Position numbers and translations under genes: made by a program. From Campylobacter sp. (GTDB lineage: Bacteria; Campylobacterota; Campylobacteria; Campylobacterales; Campylobacteraceae): 60,518 nt of DNA. The notes below the pieces were generated by a model. The model saw only the letters and a program-made list of their open reading frames with translations. It ran no database searches and was not told where the DNA came from. The DNA lies in contig NZ_JAHHTD010000006.1 in NCBI RefSeq assembly GCF_020024835.1, forward strand, positions 1-60,518, in the 5' to 3' direction. Positions 1 through 9,603 of this stretch are shown piece after piece (within the stretch, counting starts at the first letter, position 1; the number at the start of each line of letters is the position of its first letter).

Positions 1-886
1 TATAAATATAATATTTTAAATTATCCTTAAAAACTTTAACAGAATTAGAATTTTTACTTAACATAAATGTTTGATTTCGCTTTAGAGCATTTATGTCTCT
101 TAATGTATGAAAATAAGCAGCCGCTTCTCTTGGATCATTATGATTTGGATATTTATTAACATAATTAGCGATACTATCATAATTATCTAAAGAAAAATCG
201 TTTCCCTCTATAGTTTTAAAAGTATAATTTTTAATATACTCATAATTCATACCATATTTATCTTTTTTATAAAGTGCAATAATAATAGGAAAAAAAGTAT
301 TTGATTTAGGTGTAAAAATTTCTGATGATATAATTAAACTATCGATCAATTTATAATTATCTTTAAATTTACTCAAAGCCTGAAAATTTGTCTTTTTTAT
401 CAAATATGATAAAGGATGTAAAATACAAATAAATTCAGGATTTATAACCTCATATGATCTTAAAAAAGAAATTCCTAAATCTCTATAGTATAAAGATCTA
501 TCACATAAAAAAAGTTCTTTTTTTATATTTGAACGAATAATTGAAGTTTTATCATTATAAGGTGGATTACCTATTATAATAAGTTTTTCATCATCACCTA
601 TGTTAAATTTTTTTCTACTTGTATTTAATAAAGAATTAGAATGTATTATTTTAGCATTTCTAACTTTTCTCAACGCCATTTCATCAATATCGCAACCTAT
701 ATATTTTAAGTTTTTTATAAAAAAATCCCCATATCCACAAGAACTATCTAAAAAAATATAATCATCTAATTTTATATATTTTTCTAAAATATCATATACT
801 TTTTCAACTATAAATCTTGGAGTATAAAAACTTCCTAAATTTATAGTAGTATTTCTATCTAAATGAGTTTGGATACTCTGATTCAT
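1..886 (-). CDS. Adenine-specific DNA methyltransferase, partial (C-terminus beyond window)
   Basis: The reverse strand is open from an ATG at 886 to the window edge (295 residues, no stop), so the 3' part is missing. FLDSSCGYGDF at residues 45-55 fits the S-adenosylmethionine motif I, and the CDID at 65-68 follows as an acidic motif II. NPPY at 107-110 is the catalytic motif IV of N6-adenine methyltransferases. Early SFYTPRFIV resembles the opening of Eco57I/TaqI-type enzymes. The start codon directly follows the carB stop (TAA then ATG), so it is probably transcribed and translated together with carB. It is probably a restriction-modification component; whether a nuclease is fused or adjacent cannot be seen. 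Specificity is unknown. Confidence 0.82.
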   Translation of the reverse strand, partial: MNQSIQTHLDRNTTINLGSFYTPRFIVEKVYDILEKYIKLDDYIFLDSSCGYGDFFIKNLKYIGCDIDEMALRKVRNAKIIHSNSLLNTSRKKFNIGDDEKLIIIGNPPYNDKTSIIRSNIKKELFLCDRSLYYRDLGISFLRSYEVINPEFICILHPLSYLIKKTNFQALSKFKDNYKLIDSLIISSEIFTPKSNTFFPIIIALYKKDKYGMNYEYIKNYTFKTIEGNDFSLDNYDSIANYVNKYPNHNDPREAAAYFHTLRDINALKRNQTFMLSKNSNSVKVFKDNLKYYIY

Positions 887-3800
887 TTATCCTCTCAAAT
901 ATTCTTGTAAGCTTTTAATTTCTAAATAACTTTTATCCTGCATAGCTTGTATAGCTTTTACACCTGCATAAGCTGCTCTTAAATTTGTAAAATATGGAGT
1001 TTTAAAGCGTAAAATATTTGCTCTAATTTTTTTAGTATCACCTTTAAAACTATGCTCATCACTTGTATTAATAGCTAAATGAATTTCAGCATTTTTGATC
1101 TTATCTTCAACATTTGGACGACCTTCTGAAATTTTATGAATAAATTCACATTCTATCTTTGCTTCTTGTAAAATTTTATAAGTTCCACTAGTTGCTATAA
1201 TCTTAAAACCAAGTTTAATGTATTTACTAGCTAAATCTACAGCATATTTTTTATCTTTTTCTCTTAAAGATAAGAATACATTTCCACTTTTTGGTAAAAA
1301 ATTTGACGAAGCAAGCTGACTTTTTGCATACGAATTTTCAAAATTTTTACTTATCCCCATTACCTCACCTGTTGAACGCATTTCAGGGCCAAGATCAAGA
1401 TCGCTACCATTAAGTTTTGCAAAAGGAAAAACTACTGCTTTGACACTAATATGATTTGCCTTCTTAGCTCTTAAAATTCCACTATTTTCTTCAACTACAT
1501 TAAAAGTATCATAAAATTTTAAACTTTCTTTTAAATTCCCCTGCCACATTACACGCGTTGCTACTTTAGCTAAAGGAATTCCTGTTGCTTTGCTCACAAA
1601 AGGCACCGTTCTACTTGCTCTTGGATTTACTTCTATCATATAAAGTTTATTTTCATAAATTGCAAATTGTATATTTAAAAGTCCTATAACTCCTAAATTT
1701 AAAGCTATATCTTTAGTTTTTTGCTCGATTAATTCAAGCATACTTTCATCGATATTTAAAGCAGGTAATGAGCACGCACTATCACCTGAATGAATCCCTG
1801 CTTCTTCGATATGTTCCATAATTCCAGCTACATATACATCTTTACCATCACAAATAGCATCTACATCAAGTTCGGTCGCATTATCTAAAAATTGATCTAT
1901 TAAAACAGGGCTTTTATCACTAACATCTACTGCCTCTTGCATATAAATTTTAAGTTCATCTTCATCATATACTACTCGCATAGCACGCCCACCTAAAACA
2001 TAACTTGGCCTAACAAGAACAGGATAACCTATTTCATTTGCTTTAATTATCGCCTCTTCTACGCTAATTGCAGTGCCATTTCTTGGCTGATTGATTCCTA
2101 AATTGTCTATAAATTTGGCAAATTTTTTTCTATCTTCAGCTAGATCTATCACTCGAGCACTAGTCCCTATAATCTTAGCACCCATAACACTTAAACGTTT
2201 GGCAAATTTAAGCGGAGTTTGACCACCAAAATGCACAATAACTCCATCAGGTTTTTCTTTATCAATGACTGCCCTTAAATGTTCAAAATCAATAGGTTCA
2301 AAATACAAAATATCACTTATATCATAATCTGTTGAGACCGTTTCAGGATTACAATTATACATTATGGTCTTTATACCCATATCCCTTAAAGCAAATGAAG
2401 CATGCACACAAGCATAATCAAATTCAATCCCTTGTCCTATACGATTAGGTCCTCCACCTATAATCATCACCTTTTTTTCTTTCTTGTCTTTACTTTCTTT
2501 ATTTTGAGTTAATTCACTAGCATTAATACTAGAATACAAATAAGGAGTCAATGCTTTAAATTCACCAGCACAAGTATCTACTTCACTATATTGAGCGATA
2601 ATTTTTTGCTTCATTCTTGCATAGTAGATATCATTTTGGCTTAATTCTAAATTATCTTTTTGATTTACTAAATTAGCTATTTTTTTATCTGAAAAACCTA
2701 ATTTTTTTGCTTTTCTTAATAGATGCTTATTATTTAAAATATCCATATCTATCATTTCTTCAAAATCAACAATTTCTTTTATTTGACTTAAAAACCACAT
2801 ATCAATTTTACACAGCTCATAAAGCTCTTGAATGCCAAAGCCCTCTCTAAATGCCTGTGCAATATAAAGCAATCGTTTTTCATTAGCATAACGTATCTTC
2901 GTCATAAGTTCATTTTTATCACAATGTATTACATCAAAACCACTTAAATTTCTTTCAAGAGAACACAAAGCTTTCTGTATGCTCTCTTTAAAAGTCCTAC
3001 CTATTGCCATTACTTCACCAACACTTTTCATAGCTGTGCCAAGTTCAGTATTAGCTCCTGGAAATTTTTCAAAAGTAAAACGAGGAATTTTAGTTACTAT
3101 ATAATCAATTGCAGGTTCAAAAGAAGCAGGAGTTCCAGTAATATCGTTTTTAATTTCATCTAAACTAAACCCAACTGCTAAAAGTGTTGCAATCTTTGCT
3201 ATAGGATATCCTGTAGCCTTACTAGCTAAAGCACTAGATCTTGAAACACGTGGATTCATTTCTATGACTATCATTCTACCATTTTGCGGATTTACAGCAA
3301 ATTGTATATTAGATCCACCCGTATCAACACCAATTTCTCTTAAAATAGCAAAAGAAGCATTACGCATAACTTGATATTCTTTATCAGTAAGTGTTAAGGC
3401 TGGAGCTATAGTAACACTATCTCCAGTATGCACACCCATAGGATCAACATTTTCTACAGAACACACAATAATACAATTATCATTCTTATCGCGTATGACC
3501 TCCATTTCATACTCTTTCCATCCAAGCAAACTTTCTTCTATTAAAATTTCATGAATTGGACTTAATGCTAAAGCTGTATTTGCAAGTTCTTTAAATTCAT
3601 CCATATTATAAACTACACCACTACCTGCACCACCTAAGGTAAAAGACGCCCTAATCATCAAAGGAAAACCTATAATATCAACAGCTTTTAAAGCTTCATC
3701 ATAATTATATGCATATATAGATTTTGGTAAATCCATACCAATTTTATTCATACATTCTTTAAAAATTTGTCTATCTTCACCTTTTTTGATAGCTTCTGGA

Positions 3801-4150
3801 TTGGCTCCTAAGAATTTAATATCCTTTAATTGGCCACTTTCATAAACTTCCATTGCCACATTTAATGCCACTTGACCACCCATAGTTGGCAATATAGCAT
3901 CAATTTTTTCTTTTTTAATTATGTTTAAAATACTTTCTTTGGTAATTGGTTCTATATAAGTTGCATCAGCAAATTCAGGATCTGTCATTATAGTCGCAGG
4001 ATTAGAATTAATCAAAATTACTCTATATCCTAGCTCTTTTAAAGTTTTAGCTGCTTGTGTTCCAGAATAATCAAATTCGCAAGCTTGTCCTATGATAATA
4101 GGTCCGCTGCCTATTAGAAGTATGTTTTTTATATCTGTTCTTTTTGGCAT
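887..4150 (-). CDS. carB: Carbamoyl-phosphate synthase large subunit
   Basis: Makes carbamoyl phosphate from glutamine-derived ammonia, bicarbonate and 2 ATP for arginine and pyrimidine synthesis, in the cytosol with CarA. The 1087 residues have the expected duplicated layout: an N-terminal ATP-grasp half (IGSGPIIIGQACEFDYSG near residue 13), a second half opening with IGGGPNRIGQGIEFDYACVH near residue 560, and a C-terminal MGS-like allosteric domain in about the last 150 residues. Length is normal for the family. carA is not in the window. A promoter-like TATAAT and an AGGA ribosome site lie just upstream. The methyltransferase gene begins one base after the stop codon. Confidence 0.98.
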   Translation of the reverse strand: MPKRTDIKNILLIGSGPIIIGQACEFDYSGTQAAKTLKELGYRVILINSNPATIMTDPEFADATYIEPITKESILNIIKKEKIDAILPTMGGQVALNVAMEVYESGQLKDIKFLGANPEAIKKGEDRQIFKECMNKIGMDLPKSIYAYNYDEALKAVDIIGFPLMIRASFTLGGAGSGVVYNMDEFKELANTALALSPIHEILIEESLLGWKEYEMEVIRDKNDNCIIVCSVENVDPMGVHTGDSVTIAPALTLTDKEYQVMRNASFAILREIGVDTGGSNIQFAVNPQNGRMIVIEMNPRVSRSSALASKATGYPIAKIATLLAVGFSLDEIKNDITGTPASFEPAIDYIVTKIPRFTFEKFPGANTELGTAMKSVGEVMAIGRTFKESIQKALCSLERNLSGFDVIHCDKNELMTKIRYANEKRLLYIAQAFREGFGIQELYELCKIDMWFLSQIKEIVDFEEMIDMDILNNKHLLRKAKKLGFSDKKIANLVNQKDNLELSQNDIYYARMKQKIIAQYSEVDTCAGEFKALTPYLYSSINASELTQNKESKDKKEKKVMIIGGGPNRIGQGIEFDYACVHASFALRDMGIKTIMYNCNPETVSTDYDISDILYFEPIDFEHLRAVIDKEKPDGVIVHFGGQTPLKFAKRLSVMGAKIIGTSARVIDLAEDRKKFAKFIDNLGINQPRNGTAISVEEAIIKANEIGYPVLVRPSYVLGGRAMRVVYDEDELKIYMQEAVDVSDKSPVLIDQFLDNATELDVDAICDGKDVYVAGIMEHIEEAGIHSGDSACSLPALNIDESMLELIEQKTKDIALNLGVIGLLNIQFAIYENKLYMIEVNPRASRTVPFVSKATGIPLAKVATRVMWQGNLKESLKFYDTFNVVEENSGILRAKKANHISVKAVVFPFAKLNGSDLDLGPEMRSTGEVMGISKNFENSYAKSQLASSNFLPKSGNVFLSLREKDKKYAVDLASKYIKLGFKIIATSGTYKILQEAKIECEFIHKISEGRPNVEDKIKNAEIHLAINTSDEHSFKGDTKKIRANILRFKTPYFTNLRAAYAGVKAIQAMQDKSYLEIKSLQEYLRG

Positions 4151-4179
4151 AAATTTTCCTAAGATAATTTTTGGACAAA

Positions 4180-4190
4180 ATTATAACAAA
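4180..4190 (-). promoter_or_regulatory. Probable sigma-70 extended -10 promoter of carB
   Basis: Read on the minus strand this is TTTG-T-TATAAT, matching the Campylobacter extended -10 pattern. It places a transcript start near 4173, about 23 bases before the carB ATG at 4150, with AGGA just before the ATG. This suggests carB and the following methyltransferase do not depend solely on read-through from mreC. Confidence 0.6.
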
Positions 4191-4238
4191 TCAAAGTTTT
4201 TTAAAAGTTGAAATTTATTAAAACAAAAAGGAGAAATA

Positions 4239-4982
4239 TTAATTTTCTACCATATAAAAATAACTTGGAATTTTTGTATGAACATAAGGTTTTACATAAG
4301 CATTCTTATAAGCTCCCTCTTCTTCTACCTTAAATATTTTTCCTACTGGTATGCCTGAAAAAAATATCTCATCTAATCCACTAGCATATACTTCATCATT
4401 TATTTGAATTTCAAGCCACTTAGGAATATATTTAACTAATACATAATCGTTTTTTCCATAAGCTACCCCTGGAGTTTGATTTTTACCAATATAAACAGAA
4501 AATACACATTCTTCATCACCCTGCAAAAGACCCATTGCTCGACCATTCTTCTCTACTACAATCCCTGCTGTATAACCATTATATATAAGACCTCTAACTT
4601 TACCTTTATAATCTAAAATATCAAGCCATACTTTATAATAATCACTAATTTGAACATAAGAAATAGCTTTTACTAAACTCACATTAGGATAATAAAAACT
4701 TGAATTTTTATCACTCAAAATATTGTTTAGCTCATTAGAAAAGTTTTTCATATAAATATTATTTTTTTCAAGCTCCAAATTTCTTTCTCGCAGTTTTCTA
4801 ATTTCTTGAGCTTGATTGAAGTGTTCATCGAATTTATGTTTTACAAAAGTAAGACTTTGAGAAAAATACTCAAGTATTATTGTATTTAAATTTAAAACAT
4901 TTCGCTTTATTATATCTCCATAATAAAACGAAATAAAAACTAAAAAAGATAAAACAAGAACACTAAAAATTTTACTCTTCAT
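4239..4982 (-). CDS. mreC: Rod shape-determining protein MreC
   Basis: Envelope scaffold that links cytosolic MreB to peptidoglycan synthases during side-wall growth. The 247 residues show an N-terminal membrane anchor (about 7-23, VLVLSFLVFISFYYG), a charged coiled-coil stretch (about 50-85) and a beta-rich periplasmic domain including GLLQGDEE and ASGLDEIFFSGIPVGK, the latter a typical MreC signature. The start overlaps the mreB stop by 11 bases. No mreD follows; the next gene downstream is carB after 88 bases. Confidence 0.93.
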   Translation of the reverse strand: MKSKIFSVLVLSFLVFISFYYGDIIKRNVLNLNTIILEYFSQSLTFVKHKFDEHFNQAQEIRKLRERNLELEKNNIYMKNFSNELNNILSDKNSSFYYPNVSLVKAISYVQISDYYKVWLDILDYKGKVRGLIYNGYTAGIVVEKNGRAMGLLQGDEECVFSVYIGKNQTPGVAYGKNDYVLVKYIPKWLEIQINDEVYASGLDEIFFSGIPVGKIFKVEEEGAYKNAYVKPYVHTKIPSYFYMVEN

Positions 4983-6009
4983 TGGTTAATTGATGTAATA
5001 AAGAAATTTCTTCTAAAGCTTTTCCAGTGCCTTTTGCAACAGCTAGCAAAGGTTCATCAGCTACATAAACTGGAAGTCTAACTACGTCAGAAAGATATTT
5101 ATCAAGTCCTCGTATTAAGGCTCCTCCGCCTGTAAGCACAACACCATTTTCAACAATATCAGCTGCTAAATCAGGTGGCATCATTTCAAGAACTATTTTT
5201 AATGCATCAGCAATTTCTTTTAAATATTCTCTCATAGCTTCTCTAACATCTTCACTCGTAAGCTCTATTCTATTTAATAAACCAGTAACTTGATCACGAC
5301 CCTTAACCACCATAGAAAGTTCTTTTGAAAGTTGCACTGCTGAACCTATTGATATCTTAATTTCTTCTCCTGTTCTTTCACCTATTACAAGGTTATATTT
5401 TTCTTTTACATAATTTACTATACTAGTATCAAGCTTATCGCCCGCTGTGCGAATTGATTTTGATATCACAAGTCCGCCCAATGAAATAACTCCAATTTCA
5501 GTAGTCCCACCACCAATATCTACAACCAAACTCCCTTGAGGCTCACGGATTGGTAAATTTGCACCTATAGCAGCGGCCATTGGCTCTTCTATTAAAAATA
5601 CTTCTCTTGCTCCAGCACTCAAAGCACTTTCTCTAACTGCTTTTCTTTCAACTTGAGTCAAACCATAAGGGACAGAAATAATAATTCTAGGTCTTAAAAA
5701 AGATTTTCTTCTATGAGTCTTTTCTATAAAATAACGTATCATTTTTTCAGTCATATCAAAATCAGCTATAACTCCATCTTTCATAGGACGTATAGCTTCA
5801 ATATTTCCAGGAGTCTTTCCAACCATTTCTTTTGCTTCTTTACCAACGGCTAAAATTTTAACTCTACCATATCTTTCACGTTCAACTGCCACAACAGAAG
5901 GTTCATCAATTACAATACCTTTATCTTTTACTAAAACTAAAGTATTTGCTGTTCCTAAATCAATCCCCATATCACTAGAAAAAAAACCAATTACTTGATC
6001 TAAAATCAT
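4972..6009 (-). CDS. mreB: Rod shape-determining actin-like ATPase MreB
   Basis: Bacterial actin homologue that forms membrane-bound filaments directing cell elongation. The 345-residue protein has the actin-family phosphate 1 loop (GIDLGTANTLV, residues 15-25), phosphate 2 loop (DIGGGTTEIGVI) and adenosine motif (VLTGGGALIRGL). The N-terminal ILDQVIGFF is hydrophobic and could be the membrane-binding helix seen in MreB proteins. It sits between clpX (2-base gap) and mreC (overlap), as in other Campylobacter genomes. Confidence 0.98.
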   Translation of the reverse strand: MILDQVIGFFSSDMGIDLGTANTLVLVKDKGIVIDEPSVVAVERERYGRVKILAVGKEAKEMVGKTPGNIEAIRPMKDGVIADFDMTEKMIRYFIEKTHRRKSFLRPRIIISVPYGLTQVERKAVRESALSAGAREVFLIEEPMAAAIGANLPIREPQGSLVVDIGGGTTEIGVISLGGLVISKSIRTAGDKLDTSIVNYVKEKYNLVIGERTGEEIKISIGSAVQLSKELSMVVKGRDQVTGLLNRIELTSEDVREAMREYLKEIADALKIVLEMMPPDLAADIVENGVVLTGGGALIRGLDKYLSDVVRLPVYVADEPLLAVAKGTGKALEEISLLHQLTNEE

Positions 6010-6011
6010 TT

Positions 6012-7238
6012 TTATCCCTTAACTTTTTTATTTTTAACAAATAAAGGTTTAGCACCTTCTTTAATAACTTCCCCTGTTATAATTATAGTATAACCACTAT
6101 ACTCTGGTAATTCAAACATTAAATCTATCATTAATTCCTCAATAATACTTCTTAAGCCTCTTGCACCAGTTTTTCTTTCAAGCGATAATCTTGCAATCTC
6201 TCTTAAAGCATCTTCTTCAAATTTTAATTCCACATTATCAATCGCAAAAAGCTTTTGATATTGCTTAACAATAGCATTTTTAGGCTCTGTTAAAATACGG
6301 ACCATACTCTCCTCATCAAGTTCTTCTAATGAAGCTAAAACGTGCAATCTCCCTATGAGCTCAGGGATAAGTCCAAAATGCACTAAATCATCGGGTTCTA
6401 ATTTTTGAAACAAAACCTCTTTTTTATTTTCTTTTTCATTAAAAAATCCCATAACATTATCGCCTAATTTTCTCTTAATAATATCACTTATACCATCAAA
6501 AGCACCACCGCAAACAAATAAAATATTAGTCGTATCCATTTGTATAAAATCTTGATTTGGATGTTTTCTACCGCCCTTAGGAGGGATATTAACTACCGAT
6601 CCTTCGATAATTTTAAGCAATGCTTGCTGAACGCCTTCTCCACTAACATCTCTAGTAATAGAACGATTCTCTCCCATTCTAGCAATTTTATCAATTTCAT
6701 CTATAAAAATAATACCTTTTTGTGCTCTTTGCACATCTCCATCAGCAGCTTGCAAAAGACGTGTAAGAATATTTTCCACATCTTCACCAACATAACCTGC
6801 TTCAGTTAAAGAAGTAGCATCACAAATTGCTATAGGCACATCTAAAAATCTTGCTAAAGTTTGAGCAAGTAAGGTTTTACCGCTTCCTGTTGGTCCAACA
6901 AGCAAAATATTTGATTTTGCTAACTCTGTATCATCATCTTCTAAATTTGACTTAAATAATCTTTTGTAATGATTATAAACTCCCACACTAAAAATTTTTT
7001 TAGCCCTATCTTGTCCAATAACATATTTATCAAGATATGATTTTAATTCTTTAGGAGAAATATTTTGAAAATACGCACCATCAGCCTCTTGATGTTTTAT
7101 CTTCTTTTCTTCTCCAAAAAAAATATTACAAGCACTCTCTGCACAATATTCACAGATAAAAGCACTATTGTAATCATTTACTAAAATTCTTCTATCACTC
7201 GTTTCTATCTCATTACAAAAACTACATCTTTTAACCAT
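6012..7238 (-). CDS. clpX: ClpXP protease ATP-binding subunit ClpX
   Basis: AAA+ unfoldase that recognises substrates and feeds them to ClpP. Residues 5-32 hold the four-cysteine zinc-binding domain (C5, C8, C29, C32). Walker A is GPTGSGKT at 115-122, Walker B is IIFIDEIDK, and the C-terminal small domain has KTGARGLRSIIEEL. The 408-residue length is normal. The start overlaps the lpxA stop by 8 bases. Its place between lpxA and mreB is operon context rather than pathway logic. Confidence 0.98.
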   Translation of the reverse strand: MVKRCSFCNEIETSDRRILVNDYNSAFICEYCAESACNIFFGEEKKIKHQEADGAYFQNISPKELKSYLDKYVIGQDRAKKIFSVGVYNHYKRLFKSNLEDDDTELAKSNILLVGPTGSGKTLLAQTLARFLDVPIAICDATSLTEAGYVGEDVENILTRLLQAADGDVQRAQKGIIFIDEIDKIARMGENRSITRDVSGEGVQQALLKIIEGSVVNIPPKGGRKHPNQDFIQMDTTNILFVCGGAFDGISDIIKRKLGDNVMGFFNEKENKKEVLFQKLEPDDLVHFGLIPELIGRLHVLASLEELDEESMVRILTEPKNAIVKQYQKLFAIDNVELKFEEDALREIARLSLERKTGARGLRSIIEELMIDLMFELPEYSGYTIIITGEVIKEGAKPLFVKNKKVKG

Positions 7239-8025
7239 AATTTCTTTCCTTACAAATAGGAATTCCTCTTTTTGTTTCTAGTATAAAATTACACATTTTT
7301 TTTACATTTTCACTTTCAGTATTTCCCAACAATGCCAAAGCATTTTCCCTTAAATTTCCTTGTCTAAACAAAAATTTAAAAGCTCGATTTAAAATATCAA
7401 CTTCATCTTTGTTAAAACGTCTTCTAAGACCTACCAAATTCAAGCTTTTAATACAAGCACGATTACCTTCAGCCAAACAAAAAGGAACTACATCTTGAGA
7501 TAATGCACTAGCACCTGCAATCATACACCCTTCACCTACTTTTACAAATTGATGAATAGGCGTAAGTCCTCCAACAACAGTGTAATCACCAAGCTCTACA
7601 TGACCTGCTAAAGTAGCATTATTAGCCAAAATAACATTATCTCCAAGCAAACAATCATGAGCTATATGAGAATAAGCCATTATAAAGGCATTATCGCCTA
7701 TTCTAGTATAACCATCTCCTTTAGCTGTGCCTGAATTTATAGTTACAAATTCTCTAATAACAGCATTATTACCTATAATAACACCTGATTGTATCTTGTC
7801 CTCATAAGAAACATCTTGAGGTATATCTCCTACTATAGCATAAGAAAAAACTTTAGAATTTTCTCCAATTGTTACATTAGATAGAATTCTTGCACCTTGC
7901 TTTATCGTGCTATTAGCTTTTATATGAGCTTTAGATCCTACATAAGCATAAGCTTCTATAGTAACATTCTCTTCTATAATAGCACCATCTTCTATAACTG
8001 CACTTAGATGAATTTTACTCATCAT
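7231..8025 (-). CDS. lpxA: UDP-N-acetylglucosamine O-acyltransferase LpxA
   Basis: First step of lipid A synthesis: moves a 3-hydroxyacyl group from acyl-ACP to UDP-GlcNAc in the cytosol. The first two thirds are left-handed beta-helix hexapeptide repeats, and MAYSHIAHDCLLG carries the catalytic histidine. The C-terminus (about 190-264) is the helical domain of the family. The ATG overlaps the fabZ stop in an ATGA arrangement; a second ATG is one codon further in, so the exact start is uncertain by one residue. The fabZ-lpxA pairing is typical because both use 3-hydroxyacyl-ACP. Confidence 0.97.
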   Translation of the reverse strand: MMSKIHLSAVIEDGAIIEENVTIEAYAYVGSKAHIKANSTIKQGARILSNVTIGENSKVFSYAIVGDIPQDVSYEDKIQSGVIIGNNAVIREFVTINSGTAKGDGYTRIGDNAFIMAYSHIAHDCLLGDNVILANNATLAGHVELGDYTVVGGLTPIHQFVKVGEGCMIAGASALSQDVVPFCLAEGNRACIKSLNLVGLRRRFNKDEVDILNRAFKFLFRQGNLRENALALLGNTESENVKKMCNFILETKRGIPICKERNYG

Positions 8026-8462
8026 TTATCTACTATCATAGCTTTAAGTTCAGCTTCTGCAACTAGTTGATCACTCACAAAAGCCTTACCTTGAAAAATC
8101 CACATATTTCCACGATTTTTAACCACACTCATTTCATAATCAAGCCTATCACCTGGACGCACTGGATTTCTAAATTTTGCGTTATCAATACCTGTAAAAT
8201 ACACCACTTTAGAACTAGGATCCACTTTATCATTCATACTTTCAAAAGCCAACACACCTCCTGTTTGAGCCATACCTTCTAAAATTAAAACTCCAGGGTA
8301 TATAGGATGATCTGGAAAATGGCCCATAAAAACATTATCGCTAATACTGATATTTTTATAGCCCTTTACAACTTCTTTGACTTTAAGCTCAACAATTTTA
8401 TCCACTAATAAAAAAGGATATCTATGTGGTAATATCTTTTGAATCTGCATTACATCAATCAT
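8022..8462 (-). CDS. fabZ: 3-hydroxyacyl-[acyl-carrier-protein] dehydratase FabZ
   Basis: Dehydrates 3-hydroxyacyl-ACP in fatty-acid elongation. The 146-residue hotdog-fold protein has the catalytic motif GHFPDHPIYPGVLILEGMAQ with H48 and E62. I chose the ATG at 8462 (MIDVMQIQ) over an in-frame GTG at 8477: an AAGG lies 8 bases before this ATG, inside the would-be extension, and the length then matches the family. It is the first gene after a good promoter, so it probably leads the fabZ-lpxA-clpX-mreB-mreC run. Confidence 0.96.
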   Translation of the reverse strand: MIDVMQIQKILPHRYPFLLVDKIVELKVKEVVKGYKNISISDNVFMGHFPDHPIYPGVLILEGMAQTGGVLAFESMNDKVDPSSKVVYFTGIDNAKFRNPVRPGDRLDYEMSVVKNRGNMWIFQGKAFVSDQLVAEAELKAMIVDK

Positions 8463-8495
8463 AAATCCAACCTTCACATAACATCTAAATCCAAG

Positions 8496-8510
8496 ATTTT
8501 ACAAAAAAAA
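8496..8510 (-). promoter_or_regulatory. Probable sigma-70 promoter for fabZ-lpxA-clpX-mreBC
   Basis: The minus strand reads eight Ts and a G followed by TAAAAT, the T-rich plus -10 layout typical of Campylobacter. It lies about 35 bases before the fabZ ATG, in the only gap (67 bases) between queH and fabZ. Confidence 0.55.
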
Positions 8511-8529
8511 TATTAATAAATCGCTAAAT

Positions 8530-9603
8530 TTACAACTTTACAATCTTTTCTCTACTATCAAAATAAATCTCACTTTTTACAATAAATTCATACGAGGTAT
8601 TTTTTAAATTTTCTATAATGACAATAGGTGAAAGATCATAAGCGTCAAATTGCTTTTGACGAATCTTAATTTCTTGTGCTATGGTTAAAGGGTGGGCAAT
8701 TAACTCATTAAAATTTTTAAATTTACTTTTGCATAAAGAATTAAAATATTCAAAATCCCAAAGATTAATCTCATCTTTGACACTTTTATAAACGTGGAGT
8801 TTTTCTTGCTCAATATGAAATTTAGTATAGATATTCTTAAAATGAGAATAAAATAAAATATATGCTTTAATAGCTTGTTTATTTTGTTTAATCAAAGCAC
8901 TTAATAGACGATAATTAAGAAATTTTTCTCTTTGAATATTAAAGGAAATATTTTTATCTTCTAAAGATTTTACTTTCTTATAAAATTTAATTTTTTCTTC
9001 TATACTAGCAGGTAAAATCTGCTTATTTATAGGAGATATAAATTCATCAATAAAAGTCTTATACTGCTTTTGTTTTGATAAAGCATAAATACATCCACAA
9101 TAATTTTGATGATAAAGCATATTTTCTTTTGCAAGAGCAAATTGTCTTTGCGTTCCTCCATTTTTTCTAAAATCAGGAGCTATAAATTCAATACCAAACC
9201 GATTACATTCTTTTTGTAATGCTTGTTTTAGTTGCTCTAACTTTTTTTTAGGAGAAGTTAAAAGAGTAGTTGTTATTTTTGTTTCTCCTATCTTTTTAGC
9301 AAATTTCACACTCTTTTGAATTCTAAAGTCAAAACACACTTGACATCTTGCACCTTTTTCTGGCTCATCTTCATAACCTTTAACATTATCAAGCCACTTT
9401 TCATATTCATACTCACCTTTATATAACTTAACACCCAACTTATTACAACTTCTTTTTACATCTAAATATCTAAGCTCATATTCGCTATAAGGATGAATAT
9501 TTGGATCATAAAAAAAACCAATAATTTTTTCTTCAGGATAAAATTTACTTAATTCTTGTATAAAATAATGGCTATCAACACTACAACAAATATGCACTAG
9601 CAT
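8530..9603 (-). CDS. queH: Epoxyqueuosine reductase QueH (DUF208 family) with long C-terminal extension
   Basis: QueH converts epoxyqueuosine to queuosine in tRNA, replacing the cobalamin-dependent QueG. The family cysteines are visible: the C6-C7 pair in HICCS, the C87-x2-C90 pair in ARCQVC, and YCGC at 168-171; FYDPNIHPYSEY is also a family motif. QueH proteins are usually about 180-250 residues, whereas this one is 357, with residues 180-357 forming a lysine-rich helical extension of no clear similarity. It overlaps the bcp stop by 7 bases. queD and queE lie elsewhere in the window. Confidence 0.88.
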   Translation of the reverse strand: MLVHICCSVDSHYFIQELSKFYPEEKIIGFFYDPNIHPYSEYELRYLDVKRSCNKLGVKLYKGEYEYEKWLDNVKGYEDEPEKGARCQVCFDFRIQKSVKFAKKIGETKITTTLLTSPKKKLEQLKQALQKECNRFGIEFIAPDFRKNGGTQRQFALAKENMLYHQNYCGCIYALSKQKQYKTFIDEFISPINKQILPASIEEKIKFYKKVKSLEDKNISFNIQREKFLNYRLLSALIKQNKQAIKAYILFYSHFKNIYTKFHIEQEKLHVYKSVKDEINLWDFEYFNSLCKSKFKNFNELIAHPLTIAQEIKIRQKQFDAYDLSPIVIIENLKNTSYEFIVKSEIYFDSREKIVKL

